Below are positions 8,010-16,217 of a stretch of 25,175 nucleotides of DNA, in pieces. The DNA is from Gemmatimonadaceae bacterium (GTDB lineage Bacteria > Latescibacterota > UBA2968 > UBA8231): positions 1 through 25,175 of the forward strand of contig PBSR01000036.1 in NCBI GenBank assembly GCA_002726335.1, written 5' to 3'. Below the pieces are notes generated by a model. It was not told where the DNA came from. It saw nothing but the letters and a program-made list of their open reading frames with translations, and searched no databases. Each line of letters starts with the position of its first letter. Positions within the stretch are counted from its first letter, which is position 1. The position numbers and the translations under genes are program-made.

Positions 8010-8813
8010 TTACGTTGATGGCCCCGCCGATGAGGCGACCGCCTGCGGCCGCCAGATGAGATCCGGAGTCAGGCAGAACCGTTGGACCATGGCGTCGTAA
8101 CACCGGGCCCAGTGGCGCAATGACTCGAGAGTGTGAGCATCACTGCCGGGAGCGATCAGGCCGCCCAGGGCGAGCCAGCTGTCAAACAACTCGGAAAGCT
8201 CGCCGGCCCGTTCCGGTTGACACCAGTACCGGGGTTGAATCTCCAGGGCGATGCGCCGCTCCACGGCGCGGCACAGAAGCTCACGAAGGCGAGACTTATC
8301 ACACGAGCGGTACTGATCGTTGGGTGTGCAGCCGGGGCGCTTCACGTAGTCGGCGAAGGGGTGTACGATGACGTCGGTATGGGTCCAGTTTATGGCGGTT
8401 TCCATGGTGTCGAGTTCGTGGGCCGCGACGCTGGCGACATCACCCTCAGGTGTCTGCACCCAGTGGACGTGGTAGTGGTTGGGAGCGACGATGAAATACT
8501 CGCACTCAGCGACAATCTCTTCGGACTCGACCATCAGTCCTGGCGCCAGCACATCGAACTCCCCGCCGATGAACACCTCGGGCGTTGGGCCCATGTCCTG
8601 CCGCCTCCGCTTGTACTGCCGGAGCCGCGCCGCGTGCGCCGGTTGGTCAGTGATCTGTGGCGGATGGATGTGATCGCTGAAGCCGACGGTACTGTATCGC
8701 TCTTCGGCAGCCACGGCGACGGCGGCCTCGAAGATCATGTCGGGTTGGCCGCAATGTGACAGCTCCGTATGCGTGTGGTAGGAGACGGGAGGTGCTGCGG
8801 GTTGCTGAGTCAT
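8010..8813 (-). CDS. PHP-domain phosphoesterase-like protein (histidinol-phosphatase family)
   Basis: A 267-residue PHP-fold metal-dependent hydrolase. Metal-binding motifs appear in order: His13-Thr-His15, Asp47-His48 (SDH), Glu85 (GGEFDV), His113/His115, His151 (VHPF) and Asp225-His227 (GSDAH). The trinuclear-site ligand set looks complete, so the protein should be active. Related proteins hydrolyse phosphate monoesters such as histidinol phosphate, but family members of this size are diverse and there are no other histidine genes here. Its ATG overlaps the stop of the amidohydrolase gene in an ATGA (8813-8810), indicating coupled translation. A role in sugar or sugar-phosphate metabolism is suggested by context only. 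It is convergent with the LamG gene, with 46 bases between them and no clear terminator. Confidence 0.83.
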   Translation of the reverse strand: MTQQPAAPPVSYHTHTELSHCGQPDMIFEAAVAVAAEERYSTVGFSDHIHPPQITDQPAHAARLRQYKRRRQDMGPTPEVFIGGEFDVLAPGLMVESEEIVAECEYFIVAPNHYHVHWVQTPEGDVASVAAHELDTMETAINWTHTDVIVHPFADYVKRPGCTPNDQYRSCDKSRLRELLCRAVERRIALEIQPRYWCQPERAGELSELFDSWLALGGLIAPGSDAHTLESLRHWARCYDAMVQRFCLTPDLIWRPQAVASSAGPST

Positions 8814-10090
8814 GGCGAGTCGAACTCAGCGAACCCGTACAGACGCGCACCGTTGTCGTGCATGATCATGCGCGCCACTTCCAATGCCTCATCTTCGCTC
8901 ATCGTTTCGTTCTCGATGCGCCCCGCCAGCACCCGGCCGATCGAACGACGCGCCAGCTTCGCATGGGCGTAGGCCCCCTCGGCGAAGTTGTAGTCGCCAC
9001 CGAATCCCAGAATCTTGTTCGCCGGTACACTGTCCAGCAGGTCGCCCAGAAGCCGCTCCGCCGCTCCGGCACCGAGGATATAGGTCCAGGCCATGTCCGC
9101 GTAGACGTTCGGGAATGACTTCGCCAGCGCCACGAACTCCTGCGTGTACGGCCATCCCCCGTGCAACAGCACGAACTTCGCCGCATCGTAGGTCATGAAC
9201 AGATTCACCAGCCTCGTCGGGCGCGTATTGTCGACGAAGTTGGCGTTGTCATTCTGAAATCCCGTGTGAATCTGGATCGGGAGATCGCGCTCAACGGCAC
9301 GGCGGATGATGGCATGAACCATGTAGTCCTGCAACGGCCTGGCTTCCTCAAACCCAACGGGCGTGTCGGCGTGCGCCTGCGTCGTTCGCAGAAGGACCTC
9401 CTCCGCCCGGGCCGCCGGCACCTGCTCGAAGGAGATCGGACGCCTGTAGGCGAGGAAGTTCTTGACCCCCACCATTCCCTCTTCGGCACGCTGCGCGAAG
9501 GCCACGTCGAGAGCGGCCTCAAGATCGTGCAGATTGTGGATGCTGACGTCGGTGTCCGCCTCCAGGAGCGTCAGGTCGCCCCGGCTGGCCACCGTGGCGA
9601 AGTGATCGAAGACGGGCACTGGGAACAGGTGATCGAGATCGCACATGGTCGAGCTGTGGGGCCACACGATCCGGCACGCCCGAACGATCTTCGCCCCCTC
9701 GCGCAGGACGGTGTCGTAGTAGCCGGGTCGCGGCAGCGCCGCGGCGTTGGCGTTGAGTTCCGCGAAGGTGTCGGGTGTGATCTCTGCCACCTCGAACAGA
9801 TCCTCTGCCATGATGCGCAGCGCCTGCCCGTACCCGGTGAAGCGGACGTTGGGCCAATGACGGAAGAACGCCTCCTTCTTCTGTGCCGAGGACAGGGCCG
9901 ATGCCTCGAGAGACACCTTCTCCAGGGCCAGTCCGCCACTCATCAGGTCGCAATGGACGTAGTGCAGATAAGAGAAGAAATCGCATCCGTGCTTCAGCCT
10001 GTCGGCTTCCTGCACGAAGTGCTCATGCGTGTCCATCAGGGCGATCGATTGCAGCGCCATCGACAGCCGTTCGCGCAACTGTGACATCAT
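8810..10090 (-). CDS. Amidohydrolase-superfamily protein (uronate isomerase-like region)
   Basis: A 426-residue TIM-barrel metal hydrolase of the amidohydrolase-2 type. The strand-1 motif is Asp20-Thr-His22-Glu-His24; later His motifs are IQIHTGF and LLHGGWPY, and the strand-8 Asp is in GFGGDYNF. The TGYGQALRIMAEDLF / EITPDTFAELNAN stretch resembles uronate isomerase relatives, which would fit the sugar-acid genes nearby, but the assignment is uncertain; decarboxylation or hydrolysis of a small carboxylate are alternatives. ATG 10090 (or the adjacent ATG 10087) is chosen because AGGA at 10102-10099 sits eight bases upstream. A GTG at 10123 would add eleven basic residues not expected of the family. 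It is first gene of a two-gene operon and divergent from uxuA. Confidence 0.8.
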   Translation of the reverse strand: MMSQLRERLSMALQSIALMDTHEHFVQEADRLKHGCDFFSYLHYVHCDLMSGGLALEKVSLEASALSSAQKKEAFFRHWPNVRFTGYGQALRIMAEDLFEVAEITPDTFAELNANAAALPRPGYYDTVLREGAKIVRACRIVWPHSSTMCDLDHLFPVPVFDHFATVASRGDLTLLEADTDVSIHNLHDLEAALDVAFAQRAEEGMVGVKNFLAYRRPISFEQVPAARAEEVLLRTTQAHADTPVGFEEARPLQDYMVHAIIRRAVERDLPIQIHTGFQNDNANFVDNTRPTRLVNLFMTYDAAKFVLLHGGWPYTQEFVALAKSFPNVYADMAWTYILGAGAAERLLGDLLDSVPANKILGFGGDYNFAEGAYAHAKLARRSIGRVLAGRIENETMSEDEALEVARMIMHDNGARLYGFAEFDSP

Positions 10091-10277
10091 GCCTCGCTTC
10101 CTGCTTCTTGGGCCGTCCCGCACAAGCGCGGGCGCACCGTCCTCACCGGCGATCAGGCGACGCCGGCCCTCGTACGCAAGCCGCGTCGGTAAGATCCGTC
10201 AAGGCGCTTGCCCTTCCGTTCGGGATACCTTAGCCTCCCGATCTGGTCCACTGAGATTTCATCATCCGGAGCTCGAG
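10091..10277. other. Divergent spacer between amidohydrolase operon and uxuA operon
   Basis: A 187-base region that must carry promoters for both directions. It contains the amidohydrolase ribosome binding site (10099-10102) and, at the other end, CGGAG just before the uxuA start. I could not identify a convincing promoter pair or operator. Confidence 0.4.
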
Positions 10278-11294
10278 ATGAAGATTGCTCTTCAGGCTGG
10301 CGAGTCGGAAGACAGCGTCAAGTTCATTCGCCAACTGGGCCTGCAGCACGTCGTCAGCGGCCTGGGGGCACCCGCTTCCGGCATATTCGATGTCGAATCG
10401 CTGGAGAGCCGGCGTGATTTCTACGCGTCGCACGGCCTCTGTTGGGACGTCATCGAGAACCTTCCGCCCCAACACTACGTCGATATCATGTTCGGCCGCC
10501 CGGGCCGGGATCGTCAGATCGACAATATCTGTCGCACCGTCGAGAACATGGCCCGCGTCGGTATCGGGGTGCTCCAGTACGGGTGGATGCTCGTGGGCGG
10601 AATTCGCACGGAGTACAGCCCCACCGGTCGGGGCGGGGCCAGGTATCCCCGCTTCGACATGGCCGTGGCCCAACGGGCCCCGGCGGCGGCCCTGGACTGG
10701 CTCGGACTGGGCCGACAGCACTACCCCCATATTCCCGATGGCGAGCTTTCTGCCGAGCAGGTGTGGGAGGGCCTCCTCTACTTCCTCGAACACATCGTCC
10801 CGGTGGCCGAGGGGGTGGGCGTAAAGCTGGCCGCTCATCCCGATGACCCGCCGATCCCTTCCTATATGGGTGTCGCCCGTGTGCAGGCGAGCTGGGACGA
10901 CATGCAGCGGCTGATCGATGCGGTGCCAAGCCCGAGCAATGGCCTCGGCTTCTGCATGGGCACGATCGCGACGATGGCCGGCGTGGATACGGTCGACGCC
11001 ATCCGCCACTTTGGCGGCCAGGACAAGATCCACTTCGCCCACTTCCGCAATCCTCGAGGCCAGGTTCCAAGCTTCGACGAGGTCTTCCCCGATGAAGGCG
11101 ATGTCGACATGGTAGCGGCGGTGGAGGCCTTTGATGAGGTTGGCTTTGACGGCGTGATCCGTATCGACCACTGTCCGGGAGTGATCGGTGACAATCGGGG
11201 AGAGCGTTCCTTCGCCTACCAGGTCGGGTATCTCAAGGGGGTCGTGCAGGCGCTCCAGGGGGCTGATCCAGAAAGATGCCCGGAGACGCCATGA
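10278..11294 (+). CDS. uxuA: Mannonate dehydratase
   Basis: This 338-residue enzyme matches UxuA, which removes water from D-mannonate to give 2-keto-3-deoxy-D-gluconate in hexuronate breakdown (EC 4.2.1.8). The metal site is intact: His187 (AAHPDDPP), Cys226 (GFCMGT), His255 (HFRN, 255-258) and Asp297-His298 (RIDHCP). The FPDEGDVDM block (270-278) is also typical. It is a little shorter than E. coli UxuA (~394) but close to many ~340-360-residue members. ATG 10278 matches the family start (MKIALQ) and has CGGAG upstream. Its stop overlaps the next start in ATGA (11291-11294). Some UxuA-like proteins act on other aldonates, so substrate is likely, not proven. Confidence 0.87.
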   Translation: MKIALQAGESEDSVKFIRQLGLQHVVSGLGAPASGIFDVESLESRRDFYASHGLCWDVIENLPPQHYVDIMFGRPGRDRQIDNICRTVENMARVGIGVLQYGWMLVGGIRTEYSPTGRGGARYPRFDMAVAQRAPAAALDWLGLGRQHYPHIPDGELSAEQVWEGLLYFLEHIVPVAEGVGVKLAAHPDDPPIPSYMGVARVQASWDDMQRLIDAVPSPSNGLGFCMGTIATMAGVDTVDAIRHFGGQDKIHFAHFRNPRGQVPSFDEVFPDEGDVDMVAAVEAFDEVGFDGVIRIDHCPGVIGDNRGERSFAYQVGYLKGVVQALQGADPERCPETP

Positions 11295-12136
11295 AACTGG
11301 CCCTCGCCGTTGACTACGGCTTCGACGACCAACTCATCTTCGGCCAGCAACTGGGGGCCGACGCCGTCGTGGTGTCACTCGACGAGTGGCGCCACGACCT
11401 GCTGGCAGGCGCCCGGAATCGGGTGCAGCAGACCGGGCTGGCCCTGGCCGGCATCCGTCTTCCCGACGCCGGTCCCGAAGATCTGGATGCATTGCCCACG
11501 ATCGTGACGGCAGCTGGCGCCGCGGGCGTGAACATGCTCAGCTGCGGCCTGCCTCCACCGCGGCCGTCCGGCTCCACCGAGGCCGAACCGGACGGCCGCG
11601 GTGGAGCCCTGGTCCATCACTACGGCGAGGCCGACGCAGCTGATCGCGGTACGCCGCCCGTTACCATCGCCGATGCACTGGAGCGTTTCGACCCCGTCGC
11701 TGCGGCGGCCGGCGTGCAGATTGCATGGCGCACGGGGACACCCGGCGCCCCGTACGAGGCCGACCTCCTTCAGCTCCTGGAAGCAGACCGCTATCCGGCC
11801 ATGGGGCTGGACGTGTCCCTCGCAGGGCTGGCCGGCACCGACTACCTGCCAGCTCTGGAGAAGATGCTGGTTGGCGGCCGTCTGTGGCTGGTCGAGATGA
11901 GCAATCTCGTCGGTCAGCACGACCAGCGCGATGCCTTCCTCGACGAGGGAGTCATCGACATTCCGCGGGTACTGCGCCTCCTGCACCAAGGGGGGTATGC
12001 GGGATCGCTGAGAGCCGGCCCGCCACCCGGCATGAACGAGGACTCGGCGTGGGGGCACACGGGGCGGTCTTTCGATCTGGGTTTCCTGCGCGCTGCCCTG
12101 CAGGTTGTCGAGAATCGACCCGACCGGCGCGCGTGA
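11291..12136 (+). CDS. UxuA-like TIM-barrel protein lacking all metal ligands (probable pseudoenzyme)
   Basis: A 281-residue protein that lines up along its length with the UxuA encoded immediately before it: MKLALA / MKIALQ at the start, a TEAEPDGRGG / TEYSPTGRGG block, and a shared C-terminal RSF...GFLRAALQ / RSF...GYLKGVVQ block. At each metal-ligand position the residue has changed: His187 to Arg147, Cys226 to Ser176, His255 to Glu202, Asp297-His298 to Gly243-Pro244. The frame is open with no internal stop and the codon use resembles its neighbours, so the gene looks maintained. ATG 11291 is inside the ATGA overlap with uxuA and preceded by CGGAG. It may be a regulatory or structural partner of UxuA, or a sugar-isomerase-like enzyme with new chemistry. 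These alternatives are inference. Confidence 0.75.
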   Translation: MKLALAVDYGFDDQLIFGQQLGADAVVVSLDEWRHDLLAGARNRVQQTGLALAGIRLPDAGPEDLDALPTIVTAAGAAGVNMLSCGLPPPRPSGSTEAEPDGRGGALVHHYGEADAADRGTPPVTIADALERFDPVAAAAGVQIAWRTGTPGAPYEADLLQLLEADRYPAMGLDVSLAGLAGTDYLPALEKMLVGGRLWLVEMSNLVGQHDQRDAFLDEGVIDIPRVLRLLHQGGYAGSLRAGPPPGMNEDSAWGHTGRSFDLGFLRAALQVVENRPDRRA

Positions 12137-12195
12137 CTGGCGGCGTCGGACGCCCTCCCTGCCTCGCGCTCACACCGGACCACGCCACAGTTTAC

Positions 12196-12200
12196 GGGAG
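12196..12200 (+). promoter_or_regulatory. Ribosome binding site of the beta-helix gene
   Basis: GGGAG eight bases before the ATG at 12209. It matters because it supports a start that leaves the protein without a signal peptide. Confidence 0.55.
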
Positions 12201-12208
12201 ATCGATCC

Positions 12209-15115
12209 ATGGCATCCGCATCGCCGGGCGGCAGGTTTTTGCGCGGCCAGAAGTGGGAGAAGTTCTCGGTGCGAGACGCCCGGGCCGACTTCTACGTGTC
12301 GCCGGATGGGGACGACGCCTGGTCGGGTAGTCTGCCGGACCCGGCCGCAGCCGGGGATGATGGCCCCTTTGCCACCATCGACCGCTCGCAGGAGGCTGTC
12401 CGCGACCTGAAGCGACAGGCCTTCTACGAGAAGAAGCCACCTGTCGAGGCAAGATTCATCGGTTCGCCCCACAAGTACGGCAGGGGTCAGGACATCCTCG
12501 TTCTACTTCGGGGCGGGCAGTACTTCCTCGACAGGCCCCTGCGGTTTGGTGCCGATGACGGTGGCGAGAGGGTTGAAACCGACCTGCCCACGGGCGCCTT
12601 CGAATTCCACAAGCTGAAGGATCACTTCGTCACCTATGCCGCCTACCCGGGGGAAACCCCCGTTATCTCCGGTGGCAGGAAGCTCGGGCCCTGGCGGCGG
12701 GAGAGGGAGAGATGGGTGGCCGATGCCCCCGGACTGGACTTGACCCGGTTGCTGGCCAACGGCCATACCCAAACCCTGGCGCGCACGCCCGGCACGGGGT
12801 ACTTCACGCCTGCAGAGATGACCGAGTCCCCCGACCAGTTCACCTTCCGGGACGAAGACCTGAAGCAGTGGCCGGGCATGGAGAACAACCGCATCGTCAT
12901 GTTGCTCAGGTGGCACCGAGGGGTCAATTCGATCGCCTCAGTCGATACGACGGACAACGTAGTCAGGCTGGCCGAACCTCAGCCGGGGATCACCGTGGTG
13001 CCGCCGAGGTACTACGTGGAGAACGTGGAGGCGTTGCTCGATACACCGGGCGAGTGGTTCTACGCTGCAGACACCGGAAAACTGAGCTACATCCCGGAAG
13101 CTGGCATGGATGACCCCAACATGGCGACGATGGTGACGCCGGTGTTGTCTCAATTGCTGGTGGTTGAAGGTGAACCGCAGCGTCCGGTTCGCAATCTGCG
13201 GCTGTACGGCCTGAATTTCGAATCGACGAATCCCGGGGACGGCGCCCTGTCCTTCGCCTACGCCACAGCCTGCGAGTGTGTGGACCTGTCCCTGCGAGGT
13301 CTGGGCAACACGGCCCTGCAGTTTGGCAAGGGGTGCTACCTCAACAGGATCCTCGGAAACACCATACAGGGCGCTGACGAGGGTGGCATCAGCATGTGCG
13401 GAGAGGCCCACCCCGACTGGGTGGATCTGGTCCATGGCAACACCATCTCACACAATCGCGTATCGAACTGTGGCGGTACCAGCGTGCGCGTCAACAACTC
13501 CCGGGACACGGTGATCTCTCACAACGAGATCACAGAAACACGGGGCCGCACCCCTCTGCAAGTGGGGGGATGGTCTAACGTGGAAGTGGCAATCGACGGT
13601 GGGTACAGGATCGAGTACAACCACATCCACCATGTTCAGGACGAAGCCGACGACTCGGGCGCCATCACCACGACCGGCCTCACCAGAGACTCGATCATAC
13701 GATTCAATCTCATCCACGACGTTCGAGCTGGCTTCTTCAATGACAACGTCGCCGTCTGGTTCGACAACATGTCCTCTGGCTGGACCATCGTGGACAACAT
13801 CTACTTCAACCTTGAGCAGTCGGAGATGAAGCTGTGTGCCTCCGTGCTCGAGGACAATGTGTACCGGGACAACTGGCTGATTGAGTCGCCTGCCTCTGTT
13901 CCGGAGGGCATCCTGGAGGGCCATCCCGAGTTCGACACAGATGAGCTCAGGATCGAATCCGCCGATGGCGGCGTACCGCAGCGGGTTGTCACCGGCCAGA
14001 TCCTGAAAGCCAGTGCGACAGTACGGAACGCCGGCGAGACCGGCGTGAGTCGCGTCGACCTGTACGTCGACGGGAAGATCGCTGAATCCAGAAAGTTCGC
14101 CGTAGTACGCAACAGCGACCGCACCATCAGCTTCGACCTGGTGTTCCACGAGCCCGGCCGCCACGAAGCGGCGATCGGCGCTACGCTGCCCCAAGTCGTG
14201 GTAGTTGGCGGTGAGACCCTGCGGACGCTTCACCGCGACCTGGAGGTGTCGGCAACGGTCGTGCCTCTGGGTGAGGACGTTGCTGTGAGTGCGACTGTCC
14301 AGAATGTGACAGACCGCGACACCTCTGAAGAAGTCGAATTCCGTGTGGATGAGCAGATCGCCGAACGGAAATCCGTACCTCTGGCGCCGGGCGAGTCCAG
14401 ACGGGTTCGGTTTCTGACCAGGCCGGATGTGGGTCTGCACAGAGTCTCGGTGGGCGGTGCGGGGCCCGCCTGCCTGGAGGCCTATCCACACAATCCCGTG
14501 AATATCGCGAAGGCCGAGTTGCACACCCACGTGTCGGGGACCGCCAGGCCCTGTGAGTTCACCGTGGATCAGGTCCGCAATCGGTACACCATCAAGGCCA
14601 GCGGCACCGACCTTCTGCATGCGGAGGACTCATACGGGGCCATCTACCTGAAGGGCGTCATCACCGGCAATTTCACGGCAACGGTGAAAGTTGTCAGGTA
14701 TCAGTCCCAGGTGAATCCCTGGTACAGGGCGGGCCTGTTCGTACGGAACGATCTGTCCAGGAGCCATGAGACCGAACCCGGCAGCCTCGGCTCCGTCTTG
14801 CTGTACACCACGCCGAAACTGGCGGGGATTCAGTGGGACGAGCATGGCGACGGTTGTATGCACAAGAGTGGCGGTGGTGGGATCCATGATCAGGAGCCGC
14901 CCTTCCCGGTGTGGCTCAGACTGGTCAGACACGGTGACACCTTCAGCGGCTACACCAGTGGCGACGGCGAGCATTGGGGAGACCCGTGGTCCACCGACCC
15001 GGTCCCCGGCTTGGCCGATGCCATGGACATCGGCATCGCCGCCGGCACCATCGACCAGGTACCAGCCCTGGTGGAATTGGAGGATTTCGCCCTGGAACTG
15101 GAGGACATCGGCTGA
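12209..15115 (+). CDS. Right-handed beta-helix protein with two CARDB-like domains and a C-terminal concanavalin-like domain
   Basis: A 968-residue multidomain protein. Residues ~27-56 (DFYVSPDGDDAWSG, GPFATI) open a parallel beta-helix of the kind found in glycan-active families; LLRGGQYFLDRPLRF (99-113) and YAAYPGETPVISGG (143-156) recall the GH141-like group. Helix rungs with NTISHNRVSN, DTVISHNEI, YNHIHHVQDEADDSGAI and IIRFNLIHDV run over 380-530. Two CARDB-like beta-sandwiches follow (~593-660, ~675-750), then a DUF1349/concanavalin-like domain (~785-965; PVWLRLVRHGDTFSGYTSGDG). A glycoside hydrolase or lyase role is likely but not provable here. No signal peptide is seen at the chosen start or in the open frame upstream, which is odd for such a protein. 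It follows the UxuA-like gene by 72 bases, probably in one operon. Confidence 0.82.
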   Translation: MASASPGGRFLRGQKWEKFSVRDARADFYVSPDGDDAWSGSLPDPAAAGDDGPFATIDRSQEAVRDLKRQAFYEKKPPVEARFIGSPHKYGRGQDILVLLRGGQYFLDRPLRFGADDGGERVETDLPTGAFEFHKLKDHFVTYAAYPGETPVISGGRKLGPWRRERERWVADAPGLDLTRLLANGHTQTLARTPGTGYFTPAEMTESPDQFTFRDEDLKQWPGMENNRIVMLLRWHRGVNSIASVDTTDNVVRLAEPQPGITVVPPRYYVENVEALLDTPGEWFYAADTGKLSYIPEAGMDDPNMATMVTPVLSQLLVVEGEPQRPVRNLRLYGLNFESTNPGDGALSFAYATACECVDLSLRGLGNTALQFGKGCYLNRILGNTIQGADEGGISMCGEAHPDWVDLVHGNTISHNRVSNCGGTSVRVNNSRDTVISHNEITETRGRTPLQVGGWSNVEVAIDGGYRIEYNHIHHVQDEADDSGAITTTGLTRDSIIRFNLIHDVRAGFFNDNVAVWFDNMSSGWTIVDNIYFNLEQSEMKLCASVLEDNVYRDNWLIESPASVPEGILEGHPEFDTDELRIESADGGVPQRVVTGQILKASATVRNAGETGVSRVDLYVDGKIAESRKFAVVRNSDRTISFDLVFHEPGRHEAAIGATLPQVVVVGGETLRTLHRDLEVSATVVPLGEDVAVSATVQNVTDRDTSEEVEFRVDEQIAERKSVPLAPGESRRVRFLTRPDVGLHRVSVGGAGPACLEAYPHNPVNIAKAELHTHVSGTARPCEFTVDQVRNRYTIKASGTDLLHAEDSYGAIYLKGVITGNFTATVKVVRYQSQVNPWYRAGLFVRNDLSRSHETEPGSLGSVLLYTTPKLAGIQWDEHGDGCMHKSGGGGIHDQEPPFPVWLRLVRHGDTFSGYTSGDGEHWGDPWSTDPVPGLADAMDIGIAAGTIDQVPALVELEDFALELEDIG

Positions 15116-15174
15116 GTTCCTGGCGTGTCTTCACCCGATGTGACTTGCCCCCAGGAAGCGGCTCGGGTAGCGAT

Positions 15175-15258
15175 CTACATGCCCGCCTGACGCACCACTT
15201 CCTCCACCTTCTCCGGGTCGGCGCCGGGCAGCAATACACCAGCACCCGCAACGACCAT
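15175..15258 (-). other. Short 27-codon open frame, possible gene remnant
   Basis: Between the beta-helix stop and the CBM9-like stop, the minus strand encodes MVVAGAGVLLPGADPEKVEE followed by a few more residues, ending at a TAG (15177-15175). The composition (hydrophobic stretch, then a helix with alternating charges) looks protein-like, as if it were the last piece of a lost gene. No clear ribosome binding site is seen and I do not recognise the family. It could equally be chance. Confidence 0.22.
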
Positions 15259-15271
15259 CCTGCAGGCTTTC

Positions 15272-16213
15272 TCAAAGCATGCCAGGCTCGCCCCTGGCCA
15301 CCGGCACTACGACATGCAGATCGGCAGGAGCGGCAGGCGACACCGTCACGGTTGTGGCTCGATCACTGGACCTCGACCGGGCCACGTCCACGCGGTACTC
15401 ACCCGACGGCAACAGCAACGCGAAACGTCCGTCGGCATCTGTCACGTCAACCGCTGCCAGGCCGGCGCGATCGACGGCCTGCAGCAGGATTCTGCGTCCA
15501 GCCACGCCTCGGGTCGTGCCCTCCCGGGTGACGGTGCCACGCAGTTCACCGAACCCGTCCACATCGGCGACCACCACATCGCCGAGAAGGTCACCGCCGG
15601 TGGCCTTGGCGATACCTTCCCCCCAGGTCATCCAGCTGTACGAGTTGTCGTCGTCCTTGTCCGTGACGACCACGTCGAGGCCGATACTGCGGTGGCGTGC
15701 AGAATCCAGAGCCACACGCCACTCGTAACGGTGATAGCCATCACCGTGCTGCCATCGGACTTCGGCAACAGGGGACACCTGGCGCAGCGACGCCGATACC
15801 CGCACGCCGTAGACATAGTGTTGCGCGGGCAGTTCGCCGGCGCCGTGGCCCATGTCGACGTAGAGTTCACAACCATCGTTGGTGTTCCAGAAGACATTGC
15901 TGCTGCTGTCGATGACGACCGATTCATCCTCGACCTCGACAGCTACGTACAGCTGGCTTCGGTCGACGCTGATGCCGACGCGGAACGACGCTGACAGATC
16001 CTGGCCGCCCGTCGGTGCCTGACCGTACTCGATCAACTGGATATCGTGTCGGGGCGCGTCCTCTGGCCAGTCGGCGAAATCTCCGTCGACAGTGATGTCG
16101 GCCACGGGGACGGCGAGGGCTACGGCGGCGTTGTGGGCTGTGGCGGGGGCTCCGGCGATCAGGGCCAGCAGGCAGAACCGGAGGACGAGGCGACAGCCTC
16201 GCTCTTGCGACAC
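15272..16213 (-). CDS. Secreted CBM9-like carbohydrate-binding protein with carboxypeptidase-regulatory domain
   Basis: About 313 residues. A signal peptide (hydrophobic LVLRFCLLALIAGAPATA) leads to a CBM9/DOMON-like domain (~38-225), recognised by ITVDGDFADWPEDAP, the LYVAVEVEDE strand, WNTNDGCELYVD and the late SYSWMTWGEGIAK. A carboxypeptidase-regulatory-like sandwich (~230-305; GELRGTVTREG, DADGRFALLLPSGEYRVDV) ends the protein. It should bind a carbohydrate outside the cytoplasm. The GTG at 16213 is chosen: it is four bases after the radical SAM stop and places the signal peptide at the N-terminus. The frame is open further upstream but only over the radical SAM gene. It is the third gene of the operon with the glycyl radical enzyme, an unexpected partnership. 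Confidence 0.8.
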   Translation of the reverse strand: MSQERGCRLVLRFCLLALIAGAPATAHNAAVALAVPVADITVDGDFADWPEDAPRHDIQLIEYGQAPTGGQDLSASFRVGISVDRSQLYVAVEVEDESVVIDSSSNVFWNTNDGCELYVDMGHGAGELPAQHYVYGVRVSASLRQVSPVAEVRWQHGDGYHRYEWRVALDSARHRSIGLDVVVTDKDDDNSYSWMTWGEGIAKATGGDLLGDVVVADVDGFGELRGTVTREGTTRGVAGRRILLQAVDRAGLAAVDVTDADGRFALLLPSGEYRVDVARSRSSDRATTVTVSPAAPADLHVVVPVARGEPGML

Positions 16214-16217
16214 CAGG

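Noticed and set aside
13448..14620. A 390-codon minus-strand frame inside the beta-helix gene
   Set aside because: No ribosome binding site or family resemblance; the sense strand has continuous domain structure through the same bases.
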